From JBGZEX01 sp041846495 (GTDB lineage Bacteria > Bacteroidota > Bacteroidia > Bacteroidales > Marinifilaceae): a stretch of 64,000 bases of DNA. A program made the position numbers and the translations under genes. Location: assembly GCA_041846495.1 (NCBI GenBank), contig JBGZEX010000075.1:5982-69981 (forward strand). Reading direction: 5' to 3'. Positions 1 to 8,723 of the stretch are shown here, piece after piece (the stretch's first letter is position 1; each line of letters begins with the position of its first letter). The notes under the pieces were generated by a model that was not told the origin of the DNA, did no database searches, and saw nothing but the letters and a program-made list of their open reading frames with translations.

Positions 1-457
1 TACCGGTTCGCCATTGTTTTTGCAGCAGCGTGTCGGTAAGGGCAAAAAACCGTTCACTCTTATCAAGTTCCGTACCATGCGGAAAGGTACACAATCTGTT
101 GCTACACACTTGACAAATCAAAATGCTATTACGAAATACGGTGCTTTTTTGCGACGTACAAAATTGGATGAACTGCCGCAGTTGTTGAATGTTTTGAAAG
201 GTGACATGAGCTTGGTGGGTGCGCGTCCCAATCTTTTTAATCAGACGGAATTGATTGATGAGAGGGAGAAGCGGGGAGTGTATAATTATTTGCCCGGGAT
301 AACGGGTTTGGCGCAGATTAATGAAATTGATATGTCTACTCCTGTAAAATTGGCTGAGAAGGATGCTGAAATGTATGAAATATTGGATTTAAAGAAGTAT
401 TTTTATTATATTTTTGCGACTATTGGGGGTAAAGGACAGGGAGATAGGGTGAAATGA
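1..457 (+). CDS. Undecaprenyl-phosphate sugar transferase, 5'-truncated
   Basis: C-terminal part of a bacterial sugar transferase (WcaJ/WbaP-type phosphoglycosyl transferase, PF02397), the enzyme that starts repeat-unit assembly by moving a sugar-1-phosphate onto undecaprenyl phosphate at the inner membrane. The reading frame is open from base 2, so the gene starts before the window. Visible family motifs are KFRTM, then LRRTKLDELPQL (the Asp-Glu active-site region), DMSLVGARPN and the LPGITGLAQI block. The membrane-anchored N-terminus is off the edge. The short C-terminus without a long tail is typical of the minimal catalytic form. It lies 67 bp before the export gene, as expected in a capsule/EPS locus. 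Confidence 0.9.
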   Translation, partial: TGSPLFLQQRVGKGKKPFTLIKFRTMRKGTQSVATHLTNQNAITKYGAFLRRTKLDELPQLLNVLKGDMSLVGARPNLFNQTELIDEREKRGVYNYLPGITGLAQINEIDMSTPVKLAEKDAEMYEILDLKKYFYYIFATIGGKGQGDRVK

Positions 458-524
458 TTCGGGAGGTGTGGTTATATTTGACTTTTATAAGTAATGATAG
501 ATTGTAAGTTAATATATTGAGGAT

Positions 525-2900
525 ATGAAAAAATGGTATTTAGTTCTAATCTTATGCTGTTTGGGCGGTTCGGTTTTTGCACAAATATCGGATTCGGAGG
601 TAAAAAATATGGTGAAGCAGGCCTATGCCGAAGGAAAATCCAAAGAAGAAATTGCGGTTATGCTTTTGACAAAAGGCGTAAGTCGGGAAGATGTAGAGCG
701 TTTAAAGGCGGATTATGAAAAAATAGGAAAGGGGAAATCCGCCGAAGATATATCGAAGAGCAATACCCGGGAACGCCTGAATATGAATTATGCAGGCGTG
801 GAGAAGGATAGTTCCGCAATACGGAACGAAATTTCGGATGTGTTCGGGAGAGCGATGTTCAGGAATAATAACCTTACATTCGAACCTCAACTCAATATAC
901 CTACTCCGGATAATTACGTGTTGGGGCCGGGGGATGAGATTGTCGTCGATATATGGGGAAATTCGGAAATGACATTGAGGCAGGTGATATCGCCCGAAGG
1001 TACGATTAACGTATCCAATCTCGGTCCTCTTTATTTGAACGGCAAAAATATACGGGAAGCCGCATTTTATTTGAAGACGATGTTTTCCCGCATATTTTCG
1101 GATTTATCGGGACAGAAACCCGGGACGTTTTTAAAGTTGTCGTTGGGACAAATTCGGAGTATAAGAGTGAATATTGTGGGAGAGGTCGTTATGCCGGGCA
1201 CTTATACCCTCCCTTCTTTGGCGACTTTATATCACGCTCTGTATGCGGCGGGAGGAGTAAACGATATGGGAACTTTGCGGAATATATACGTATACCGGAA
1301 AGGTGTGCGTATAGCGCGGATAGATGTTTACGATTATATCCTCAATGGGGATAACAGAGGGGATATCCGTTTGGAAGACGGAGATTTGATAAGCATTGCG
1401 ACCTATGATAAGCTGGTCGTTCTTAAAGGAGAATTCAAACGTCCGATGACCTATGAGATGAAAGAAGGAGAAACTCTGAGTGTAGCGTTGAATTATGCCG
1501 GAGGATTTTCCGGAGATGCATATAAGTCCTGTGTGACGGTAAGGCGTAAAGGAGATAAGGAATTCAAACTGTTTACGGTCGAAAATAAGGATTTCGGAAA
1601 TTTTGTTCTGTGGAATGGGGATAGTGTGACGGTCAATAGAATATCGGATAGGTACGAAAATAGGGTGATACTTACCGGAGCCGTGAAACGCCCCGGTGAC
1701 TATGCTCTCGGAAACAAAATCCGGACTGTAAGGGATTTGATGAAAATGGCTGACGGACCGAAAGGGGACGCTTTTCTTACTCGAGCCATACTTTATAGGG
1801 AAAAAGAGGATTTGACAAAAGAGGTCATACCTGTGGATATGGAGAAATTGCTTTCCGGAGAAATTGCAGATGTGGAACTCCGTCCGGAAGATCAACTTTA
1901 TATTCCTTCGAAAAATGCAATTCGGGAAGGGTATGTAATAAATATTAAAGGAGAAGTGCGTAATCCCGGAGAATACGATTTTATGGATAATATGACTTTG
2001 GAAGATGCGGTAATACGTGCCGGAGGTTTGAACGAATCGGCCTCCGTCGTGCGCGTGGATGTTGCCAGAAGAATTAAGGATCCCAAAGGGATAAAAGAAA
2101 TCGATTCGGATGCCGAGTTGTATTCTTTTGCTCTTAAGGATAATTTGGTGGTGGACGGCATACGGGGATTCGTATTGGAACCTTTCGACGAAATTTATGT
2201 CCGCCGTTCCCCTGTTTACAGGGAACAGCAGAATGTGACGGTGAAGGGAGAGGTGTTGTATGCGGGAGTTTATGCTAAGGAGACGGTGAATTCCCGGATT
2301 TCGGAGTTGGTAAAAAGAGCCGGTGGCGTTACTTCCAAAGCTTATGTAAAAGGTGCCCGATTGATGAGGAAGATGACTCCGGAACAACGGTTTAAAATGG
2401 AAACCGCTTTGAGGTTATCGAAAACTTCCGGAAATGATTCCATCGGAGAGAATGAGATAAAGATACCGGATAATTACATCGTCGCAATAGAATTGGAAAA
2501 AGCGTTGGCCAATCCCGGTTCGGATGATGATGTGGTGATGGAAGAAGGAGATGAACTCATCGTTCCCGCCTATGACGGAACGGTAAGAATAAGCGGGGCG
2601 GTAATGCGGCCCAATACCGTTGTCTATAAAAAAGGAATGAAATTTTGTGATTATATAGAAAATGCCGGAGGTTTCGGATTTAGGGCTAAAAAACGCAAAG
2701 CTTTCGTGATTTATGCGAACGGAAAAGTCGCCGTACGCAAAATAGGGAGAAATCCGAAAATCGAACCGGGATGCGAAATTATAGTTCCGATGAAAAATAA
2801 GGATAGGATGCTGAGCTTCCCGGAAGTATTGAGTATGGGAAGTTCTCTTACTTCCATGCTGGGCATGATTACTTATATGATTAATACAACCACAAAGTGA
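525..2900 (+). CDS. Polysaccharide export outer-membrane protein with six SLBB repeats
   Basis: Wza-like export protein of 791 aa, about twice the length of E. coli Wza. A Sec signal peptide covers residues 1-19 (cleavage after VFA, mature protein starting Gln). The Poly_export domain begins near residue 130 (YVLGPGDEI). It is followed by six SLBB-type repeats starting near 215, 305, 385, 475, 575 and 690, each with a G-E/A-V-x-x-P-G-x-Y pattern and a later AGG motif. The C-terminal ~30 residues are hydrophobic and could insert in the outer membrane. The gene abuts the Wzz-like gene (stop and start share one base), so the two are translationally coupled. No lipobox is seen, unlike E. coli Wza. 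Confidence 0.9.
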   Translation: MKKWYLVLILCCLGGSVFAQISDSEVKNMVKQAYAEGKSKEEIAVMLLTKGVSREDVERLKADYEKIGKGKSAEDISKSNTRERLNMNYAGVEKDSSAIRNEISDVFGRAMFRNNNLTFEPQLNIPTPDNYVLGPGDEIVVDIWGNSEMTLRQVISPEGTINVSNLGPLYLNGKNIREAAFYLKTMFSRIFSDLSGQKPGTFLKLSLGQIRSIRVNIVGEVVMPGTYTLPSLATLYHALYAAGGVNDMGTLRNIYVYRKGVRIARIDVYDYILNGDNRGDIRLEDGDLISIATYDKLVVLKGEFKRPMTYEMKEGETLSVALNYAGGFSGDAYKSCVTVRRKGDKEFKLFTVENKDFGNFVLWNGDSVTVNRISDRYENRVILTGAVKRPGDYALGNKIRTVRDLMKMADGPKGDAFLTRAILYREKEDLTKEVIPVDMEKLLSGEIADVELRPEDQLYIPSKNAIREGYVINIKGEVRNPGEYDFMDNMTLEDAVIRAGGLNESASVVRVDVARRIKDPKGIKEIDSDAELYSFALKDNLVVDGIRGFVLEPFDEIYVRRSPVYREQQNVTVKGEVLYAGVYAKETVNSRISELVKRAGGVTSKAYVKGARLMRKMTPEQRFKMETALRLSKTSGNDSIGENEIKIPDNYIVAIELEKALANPGSDDDVVMEEGDELIVPAYDGTVRISGAVMRPNTVVYKKGMKFCDYIENAGGFGFRAKKRKAFVIYANGKVAVRKIGRNPKIEPGCEIIVPMKNKDRMLSFPEVLSMGSSLTSMLGMITYMINTTTK

Positions 2901-4027
2901 TGGAGAAGGATATGGGAAAAATCCGGGAAAATCCGGGAGAAATCGAAATGGCGGATATTGTGCGCAAACTCTATCGCAACCGTCGTTTTATATTCAGAGT
3001 CTCGGGAATATTTTTAGTATTGGGTATATTGCATGCATTTACTTCCGCCAGTGTTTATACGGCTCAATGTACGGTAGTTCCTCAAATAACCAAGGATGCC
3101 TCTATGGGAGGACTGAGCGGCCTGGCTGCCATGGCCGGCATTAATCTCGGTTCGGTGAATATGGCTAAGGAACTTTCGCCTTTGGTGTATCCCAAGATTA
3201 TGAAAAATGTAGAATTTCGTAAAGAGTTGATGATGACTCCGTTGAAATTCAAGAAGTTCGAATATCCCGTTTCGGTTTACGACTATTGTACCGACCCGAA
3301 ATACCGTTCTTTTAATCTGAAGGCTTTTGTTTGGAAATATACCGTAGGATTGCCCGGATTGATATTGAAAACCCTCTCGAAAGAAGATACGCTCCGGAAG
3401 TCTTCCGGGCCGGAAGTCGGTATATTGTATGTTTCGAAAAAGGAAATGCAGGTAGCCGATTTTTTGGAGAAGGTGCTGACTTTGAATGTAGACAGGAAGG
3501 AAGGTATCGTAACGCTCTCGGCAACTCTCCCCGATCCTCTGGCGGCAGCTGAATTGACGGATAAAACCCTGAAGCTTTTGCAAAAATATATAACGGAGTT
3601 TAAAATTCAGAAAGTTGCTTCTAATCTTCAGTTTGTGGAAGAACGCTATCATGAAGTGAAGAAAAATTTCGAGGATAAGCAGGAAGAGTTGGCCCGGTTT
3701 AAAGATGCCAACCTGAGTTTTTCCTCTGCGACGGCTCAAATTCGGGAAGAAAAACTCCGTTCGGAATATACCCTTATCTACAGTGTATATACGGAATTGG
3801 CCAAACAATTGGAACAGTCCCGCATAGCCGTAAAAGAGACTACGCCCATATTGGGTGTGGTGGAACCGGTAGTCGTTCCCGTGAGACCTTCTGCTCCCCG
3901 TCGCATGTTTATTTTGGTCGTTTCCGTATTCCTCGGTTTTGTACTTGCCGTAGGTTATTTGTTTACGGCTCCTTTTATTGCGGGGATAACCGGAAATAAA
4001 AGACTTCTCAAATGGTATAAAGATTAG
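2900..4027 (+). CDS. Wzz-like chain-length determinant protein
   Basis: Inner-membrane polysaccharide co-polymerase that sets glycan chain length. A first membrane segment lies at about residues 33-52 and a second near the C-terminus (about 335-360), with a periplasmic part between them that includes a predicted coiled coil (roughly 230-310, rich in E, K and Q). A Pro-rich VVVPVRPSAP stretch before the second segment is the usual PCP motif. There is no cytoplasmic Wzc-type tyrosine kinase domain after the second segment. An upstream in-frame GTG at 2897 could serve, but ATG 2900 overlaps the previous stop by one base and is preferred. It pairs with the upstream SLBB exporter. Confidence 0.88.
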   Translation: MEKDMGKIRENPGEIEMADIVRKLYRNRRFIFRVSGIFLVLGILHAFTSASVYTAQCTVVPQITKDASMGGLSGLAAMAGINLGSVNMAKELSPLVYPKIMKNVEFRKELMMTPLKFKKFEYPVSVYDYCTDPKYRSFNLKAFVWKYTVGLPGLILKTLSKEDTLRKSSGPEVGILYVSKKEMQVADFLEKVLTLNVDRKEGIVTLSATLPDPLAAAELTDKTLKLLQKYITEFKIQKVASNLQFVEERYHEVKKNFEDKQEELARFKDANLSFSSATAQIREEKLRSEYTLIYSVYTELAKQLEQSRIAVKETTPILGVVEPVVVPVRPSAPRRMFILVVSVFLGFVLAVGYLFTAPFIAGITGNKRLLKWYKD

Positions 4028-4031
4028 ATTT

Positions 4032-4268
4032 ATGGATAATTTAAGCAGGTACCGGGAAATATTCTCCGGAAGTTTTAAAATACCGGTCGAGCGTTTACCG
4101 GGTTTGAAGTATCAGGAAATTCCTTTATGGGATTCCATAGGGCACATGGCCCTGGTTTCTGCAATCGAAGATGCTTTTGATGTGATGTTGGAAACGGATG
4201 ATATTATCGATTTTTCGTCTTACGAAAAAGGGATTGAAATTTTGAAAAAATATGGAGTCGAATTCTGA
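4032..4268 (+). CDS. Acyl carrier protein (dedicated, non-housekeeping)
   Basis: Small acidic four-helix protein of 78 aa carrying the phosphopantetheine site in DSIGHM (Ser35), where FabF-linked ACPs usually read DSLD. It would hold an acyl group as a thioester for the enzymes encoded next to it. It starts 4 bp after the Wzz gene and overlaps the SDR gene by 17 bp, so it is in the same operon. Because it sits in a polysaccharide locus rather than next to fabF, it is more likely a specialised carrier than the AcpP of fatty-acid synthesis. Its activation needs a phosphopantetheinyl transferase; a candidate lies at 32155. Confidence 0.87.
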   Translation: MDNLSRYREIFSGSFKIPVERLPGLKYQEIPLWDSIGHMALVSAIEDAFDVMLETDDIIDFSSYEKGIEILKKYGVEF

Positions 4269-4992
4269 ATTGTTAAAAGGGAAGGTAGCTCTTATAACGG
4301 GTTGCAACAGAGGAATAGGTAAAGCCGTTTCGGATGTATTCGTCGAGAACGGAGCTTTCGTGTATGCCGTGGCCCGCAAACCGGATTCGTTGAAATTTTA
4401 CGAATCGCATCCGAATGTACATCCGGTTTATTTGGATATAACCGACAGACCTGCGGTAAGAGAACTTTTCCTTTTGATAAAAAAACAATCCGGACGTCTC
4501 GATATCCTCGTCAATAATGCCGGTGTCATGAGAGATGCCGTTTTGGGGATGATTACCGATGACGATATGGAATATAGTTTCAGAACGAATGTATTTGCAG
4601 GTATATTGATGATGCAGTATGCGGCAAAGTCGATGCTCCGACAGAAGAGCGGTTCGATTATCAACCTCGCTTCTATTATGGGGCGATGCGGAAATGCCGG
4701 TCAAATCGTTTATTCTGCAAGCAAAGGAGCTGTGATTGCAATGACGAAATCTGCAGCCAAAGAGCTGGCTCCGAGTTGTATAAGGGTGAACGCCATCGCT
4801 CCCGGCATTATCGAAACGGATATGTTTATGGGAGTTCCCGAAGAAAAACGGGAAGCCTTGAGAAAACGGGTAGGGATGGGACATATGGGTTCTCCTGAAG
4901 ATGTGGCGAATGCGGCCCTCTTCCTTGCTTCCGATTTGTCGCTTTATGTTTCGGGACAGATATTGGGTGTGGACGGTATGATGTCGTATTAA
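4252..4992 (+). CDS. SDR oxidoreductase, FabG-like (3-oxoacyl-ACP reductase family)
   Basis: Classical short-chain dehydrogenase of 246 aa. The NAD(P)-binding TGxxxGIG motif is at residues 16-23, NNAG at 88-91, and the catalytic triad Ser141, Tyr154 and Lys158 (YSASK) is intact; the PGxIxT motif follows. FabG relatives reduce 3-oxoacyl-ACP with NADPH. Overlap with the ACP gene makes an ACP-bound substrate likely, although a sugar substrate in this glycan locus cannot be excluded. The start ATG at 4252 lies within the end of the ACP gene. Confidence 0.88.
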   Translation: MESNSELLKGKVALITGCNRGIGKAVSDVFVENGAFVYAVARKPDSLKFYESHPNVHPVYLDITDRPAVRELFLLIKKQSGRLDILVNNAGVMRDAVLGMITDDDMEYSFRTNVFAGILMMQYAAKSMLRQKSGSIINLASIMGRCGNAGQIVYSASKGAVIAMTKSAAKELAPSCIRVNAIAPGIIETDMFMGVPEEKREALRKRVGMGHMGSPEDVANAALFLASDLSLYVSGQILGVDGMMSY

Positions 4993-5006
4993 AATTATTA
5001 TATATT

Positions 5007-6443
5007 TTGATTTTTGAAAAACTTCCATATGACGCCTCTCGGCCGATTGCTATCGATGATAAGGGCGATAAATTGACGACCGCCTCTTTGCAGGAGGTGA
5101 CTGCCTCTTTGGAATCGATTGTCGGAGGGAATAAAGCCGTCGTTTTTTGTCTGGCAGAAAATTCCGTGGATTTTTTGGCCGGATATATCGCTTTTATGCG
5201 TTTGGGTATAGTGCCGGTTATGCTCGATTTATATAAACGGCATAGAATGCTGGATGCGTTGATGGAATGCTATCGGCCGGCTTATATATGGTTGCCGGCA
5301 TCTTATGCGCCGGTTACGGGAGAGGGAGAATGTATATTTTCTTTTTTGTCTTACCGGCTTTATGCAATGCCCGGCTCTCATGTCCTGCAAAATGCGGATA
5401 TTGCCGGAAATTTAGCTTTGTTGTTGACAACTTCGGGGAGTACGGGAAGCCCGAAATTAGTACGCTTGAGTTATGAGAATGTATTGGCCAATGCCGAATC
5501 CATAGCCGAATATTTGAATATAAATGCGGAAGAACGTCCGGTGACTTCTTTGCCGATGTTTTATTCCTACGGGCTTTCGGTCGTTCACAGTCATTTGTTG
5601 AGAGGGGCCACCCTTCTTTTGACCGATGAGCCGGTAGTTCAACGGAAGTTTTGGAATTTCGTAAAAGAAATGCGGGCTACTTCCATGGCTGGAGTACCTT
5701 ATACTTATGAAATATTGAAACGCCTGCGTATTTTTGATATGGATTTGCCGGATCTTAAAGTGTTTACTCAAGCCGGAGGAAAATTGAATGCGGAAGTGGT
5801 GAGGGAGTATATCGATTATGCGGAGCGGAACGGGAAGCGTTTTATCGTTATGTACGGACAAACGGAAGCTACTGCCCGTATGAGTTATTTGCCTTTCGAA
5901 AGGGCTGCGGAAAAATACCGGAGTATCGGTCACCCTATTCCGGGAGGACGTTTCCGGCTTGTGGATGAGGAAGGTAGGAATATAGAGGGAAGCGGAATCG
6001 ATGGGGAATTGGTATACGAGGGTCCCAATGTTTCATTGGGATATGCCGAAACTCCGGAGGATTTGTCTAAAGGAGACGAAAATAACGGAGTGCTGTATAC
6101 CGGAGATATTGCCCGGAGAGACGATGAGGGGTTCTATTATATAACGGGACGTAAGAAACGTTTTGTTAAAATTTTCGGAAACAGAGTGAATTTGGATGCT
6201 GTGGAACAAATGGTGAAAGAAATTACGCTTTCTACGGCTTGTATAGGAGTCGATGATAAAATTACCGTATTTATTACCGATGCTGATAAAAGACAAGAGG
6301 TGGCGGATATGTTGAGGGAACGTACCGGTTGGCAGCATGTATTCGATGTCCTCGTCATTGAAGAAATTCCCAAGAATACTTCCGGTAAAATACAATATAC
6401 GGCACTTTACGATTGTTCGAAAGGAAATGACGGAAATGGATGA
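5007..6443 (+). CDS. AMP-dependent acyl/aryl ligase (ANL superfamily)
   Basis: Adenylating enzyme of 478 aa expected to activate a carboxylic acid as acyl-AMP and load it on CoA or the neighbouring ACP. The P-loop TTSGSTGSPK is at residues 141-150, the A5 motif YGQTEAT at 283-289, TGD at 365-367, the hinge region GRKKRFVKIFG at 381-391, and the catalytic lysine K461 in NTSGK. It is shorter than standard acyl-CoA synthetases (about 550 aa), as are many ACP-loading forms. No ATG fits the N-terminus; TTG at 5007 is taken as start, 14 bp after the SDR gene. The substrate acid cannot be told from the sequence. Confidence 0.87.
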   Translation: MIFEKLPYDASRPIAIDDKGDKLTTASLQEVTASLESIVGGNKAVVFCLAENSVDFLAGYIAFMRLGIVPVMLDLYKRHRMLDALMECYRPAYIWLPASYAPVTGEGECIFSFLSYRLYAMPGSHVLQNADIAGNLALLLTTSGSTGSPKLVRLSYENVLANAESIAEYLNINAEERPVTSLPMFYSYGLSVVHSHLLRGATLLLTDEPVVQRKFWNFVKEMRATSMAGVPYTYEILKRLRIFDMDLPDLKVFTQAGGKLNAEVVREYIDYAERNGKRFIVMYGQTEATARMSYLPFERAAEKYRSIGHPIPGGRFRLVDEEGRNIEGSGIDGELVYEGPNVSLGYAETPEDLSKGDENNGVLYTGDIARRDDEGFYYITGRKKRFVKIFGNRVNLDAVEQMVKEITLSTACIGVDDKITVFITDADKRQEVADMLRERTGWQHVFDVLVIEEIPKNTSGKIQYTALYDCSKGNDGNG

Positions 6444-7518
6444 CATATTCGGAATACCGCCTTACGGATGGGGGAAGGAGGTAAAACGCCGCTTTTTCAA
6501 TCGGCGTCTCAGATCGCTGACTGCCCGTCATTATGAGAACTGCGAGGCTTATAAGAGGATATTGGATGCTTTCGGATTCGATGTAAACGGGAATTACGAA
6601 TATGAAGATATACCTTTTCTACCGGTACGTTTGTTTAAAGAATACGAACTGAGGAGTGTGGATAAAGGAGATGTGGTGAAGGCTCTTACTTCCTCGGGGA
6701 CTTCCGGACAAAAAGTTTCCCGGATTTTTTTGGATAGGACGACTTCCATGGCGGAGACGAAAGCACTTTCGCGTATACTGACTTCTTTTATAGGAAAGAT
6801 GCGATTGCCCATGCTTGTTATAGATTCCGATACGGTGCTCGGAAACAGGAATATACATTCCGCCCGGGCTGCGGGAATATTGGGATTTTCAATATTTGCT
6901 TCCGATAAACTTTTCGCATTGGATGAGAATATGCAGCTTAAAACGAATGAAGTGAGAAGTTTTTTGGAAAAACATAAGGGAGAGCGTATTTTGATTTTCG
7001 GTTTTACCTTTATGATATGGCAGTATTTCCATCAGAAAATTTTGCAAATGGATTATAAACCGGATTTATCCGGAGCTGTTTTGATTCATGGCGGAGGTTG
7101 GAAAAAACTTGAAGCGGAGTCCGTATCTTCGGACGATTTTAAAAAGGCTCTTAACAATGCTTGCGGAGTAGAGACTTCTTGCATACACGATTACTACGGA
7201 ATGGCGGAACAGGCGGGAGCTATTTGTATGGAATGCGAATACGGTTATTTGCACACCTCGGTTTTCTCGGATATTATCGTACGTCGTTCCGACGATTTTA
7301 CTCCGGCAACCTGTGGAGAGCCGGGAATTATAGAAACGGTGTCCCTCCTGCCGGAAAGTTATCCCGGACATGTATTGTTGACCGAGGATACGGGATATAT
7401 TGCCGGAGAAGACGATTGCCCCTGCGGTAGATTGGGAAAATATTTTAAGATACGGGGACGATTGAGAAATGCCGAATTAAGAGGATGTAGCGATACTTAT
7501 GCAGCAGGAATTCGATAA
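6436..7518 (+). CDS. LuxE-like acyl-protein synthetase
   Basis: Member of the LuxE family (PF04443), which in luminous bacteria forms acyl-AMP and passes the acyl group through a cysteine to the reductase LuxC. The nucleotide-binding SSGTSGQ motif is at about residues 86-92; the C-terminal region carries EDTGY and a CPCGRLGKYF motif typical of the family. The start is chosen at ATG 6436 because an AAGGA sequence lies about 9 bp upstream; ATG 6427 is an alternative. Either start overlaps the ligase gene, and the 3' end overlaps the LuxC-like gene by 20 bp. No luxAB genes are present, so light emission is not implied; an acyl-to-aldehyde step is the inference. Confidence 0.85.
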   Translation: MDDIFGIPPYGWGKEVKRRFFNRRLRSLTARHYENCEAYKRILDAFGFDVNGNYEYEDIPFLPVRLFKEYELRSVDKGDVVKALTSSGTSGQKVSRIFLDRTTSMAETKALSRILTSFIGKMRLPMLVIDSDTVLGNRNIHSARAAGILGFSIFASDKLFALDENMQLKTNEVRSFLEKHKGERILIFGFTFMIWQYFHQKILQMDYKPDLSGAVLIHGGGWKKLEAESVSSDDFKKALNNACGVETSCIHDYYGMAEQAGAICMECEYGYLHTSVFSDIIVRRSDDFTPATCGEPGIIETVSLLPESYPGHVLLTEDTGYIAGEDDCPCGRLGKYFKIRGRLRNAELRGCSDTYAAGIR

Positions 7519-8704
7519 TATGGAGTATGTATTTCCTTCTTCCGTCGACTGGGAGGAATGGAAAGAATGCAGAGCTTTTATGCCTTTTGAAGAGGAGGTT
7601 GTCGATTTTTTGAATGCCCTTTCCGTTTCCTTATTCAAGGATCCGGAAATAAGGCGTTATAGGGATGTTGTCGCTTTTGCATTTTTTTGCAGAAGGGCGA
7701 ATATACTTTCTTATAAGCAGGAAAACGGAGATTCCGGGATACGTCTGGGGCGGGGTCTGGTTTTCCATGTTGCGGCATCCAATGTTCCGATGAATTTTGC
7801 CTATTCCCTGACAGCCGGATTATTGGGTGGAAATTACAATATCGTACGTCTGCCTTCCCGCCGTTTCGAACAGGCGGATATGCTTGTTCGTCACATTCGC
7901 CGGTTGTCGGGGAATGCCCCGTATAAGGATGTAGCAAAGCGTATAGCCCTTGTGAGATATGATAAGGCGGATGCCGCAACGGCTTTTTTTTCTTCTTTTT
8001 GCGATGTGCGGATTGTATGGGGTGGAGACGAAACCGTACGTAGAATACGTGAACTGCCCATTCCGCCGCGGTCTTTCGATTTGAGTTTTGCCGATCGTTA
8101 TTCTCTTGCAATTTTCCGTATCGTATCCTTGCCCGATGAAAAGGAGATAAGGCGTATAGCGTCCGGTTTTTATAACGACACCTATGTTTTCGATCAGAAT
8201 GCCTGTTCTTCCCCTCATCTCGTGATATGGACGGGAGATAAAGGGAATGTGGAGAAAATGAGGTATTTGTTTTGGAAAGCTTTATATGAGGAGGTCGAAA
8301 ATAAATATGAGTTCCATCCGATCCTGGCGATAGATAAATTGACGGCTTTATGCCGGCAAGCGATAGAAATGCCTGTTCGAAAAACGGGTGAGTACGGAAA
8401 TAAATTAGTAAGGGTGGAACTTGAAAGATTGAAGGAGGATGTCGATAGGTTTCGTTCGGCCGGCGGATATTTTTCGGAATATTATGCCGGAACGCCGGAC
8501 GAAATTGTTCCGATGGTCAAGCGCTCCTATCAAACTTTGGTTTATTATGGATTCGAATCCGAGGAATTGGCCGATTTCATAAAGAAAAATCGATTGCCGG
8601 GAATAGATCGCATCGTTCCGGTAGGGACGGCTTCCGATTTCCGATTTATATGGGATGGGTACGATTTGCCGGCTTTATTGTCTCGAATATGCGATTTGAG
8701 ATAA
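7499..8704 (+). CDS. LuxC-like acyl-CoA/acyl-enzyme reductase
   Basis: LuxC-family (PF05893) aldehyde-forming reductase of 401 aa related to aldehyde dehydrogenases. It would reduce an activated acyl group to the aldehyde with NADPH. The motif VFHVAASNVP (residues 88-97) and the probable catalytic cysteine C236 in DQNACSSPH are visible. The gene overlaps its LuxE-like partner by 20 bp, which argues for a working pair. ATG 7520 would give a start just after the upstream stop and is possible. It is the last gene of the acyl cassette; the next gene, 19 bp on, has an unrelated predicted role. Confidence 0.87.
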   Translation: MQQEFDNMEYVFPSSVDWEEWKECRAFMPFEEEVVDFLNALSVSLFKDPEIRRYRDVVAFAFFCRRANILSYKQENGDSGIRLGRGLVFHVAASNVPMNFAYSLTAGLLGGNYNIVRLPSRRFEQADMLVRHIRRLSGNAPYKDVAKRIALVRYDKADAATAFFSSFCDVRIVWGGDETVRRIRELPIPPRSFDLSFADRYSLAIFRIVSLPDEKEIRRIASGFYNDTYVFDQNACSSPHLVIWTGDKGNVEKMRYLFWKALYEEVENKYEFHPILAIDKLTALCRQAIEMPVRKTGEYGNKLVRVELERLKEDVDRFRSAGGYFSEYYAGTPDEIVPMVKRSYQTLVYYGFESEELADFIKKNRLPGIDRIVPVGTASDFRFIWDGYDLPALLSRICDLR

Positions 8705-8723
8705 GTTATTGTAAGAAGAGGTT

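Noticed and set aside
1227..2387. Long minus-strand ORF (386 aa) opposite the SLBB export gene
   Set aside because: Composition (His, Ser, Ile-rich, no domain) is that of an antisense shadow; the + strand gene has clear SLBB repeats over the same bases.
6436..8704. Bioluminescence (lux) genes
   Set aside because: Only luxE- and luxC-like genes are present; no luciferase subunits or flavin reductase are seen.
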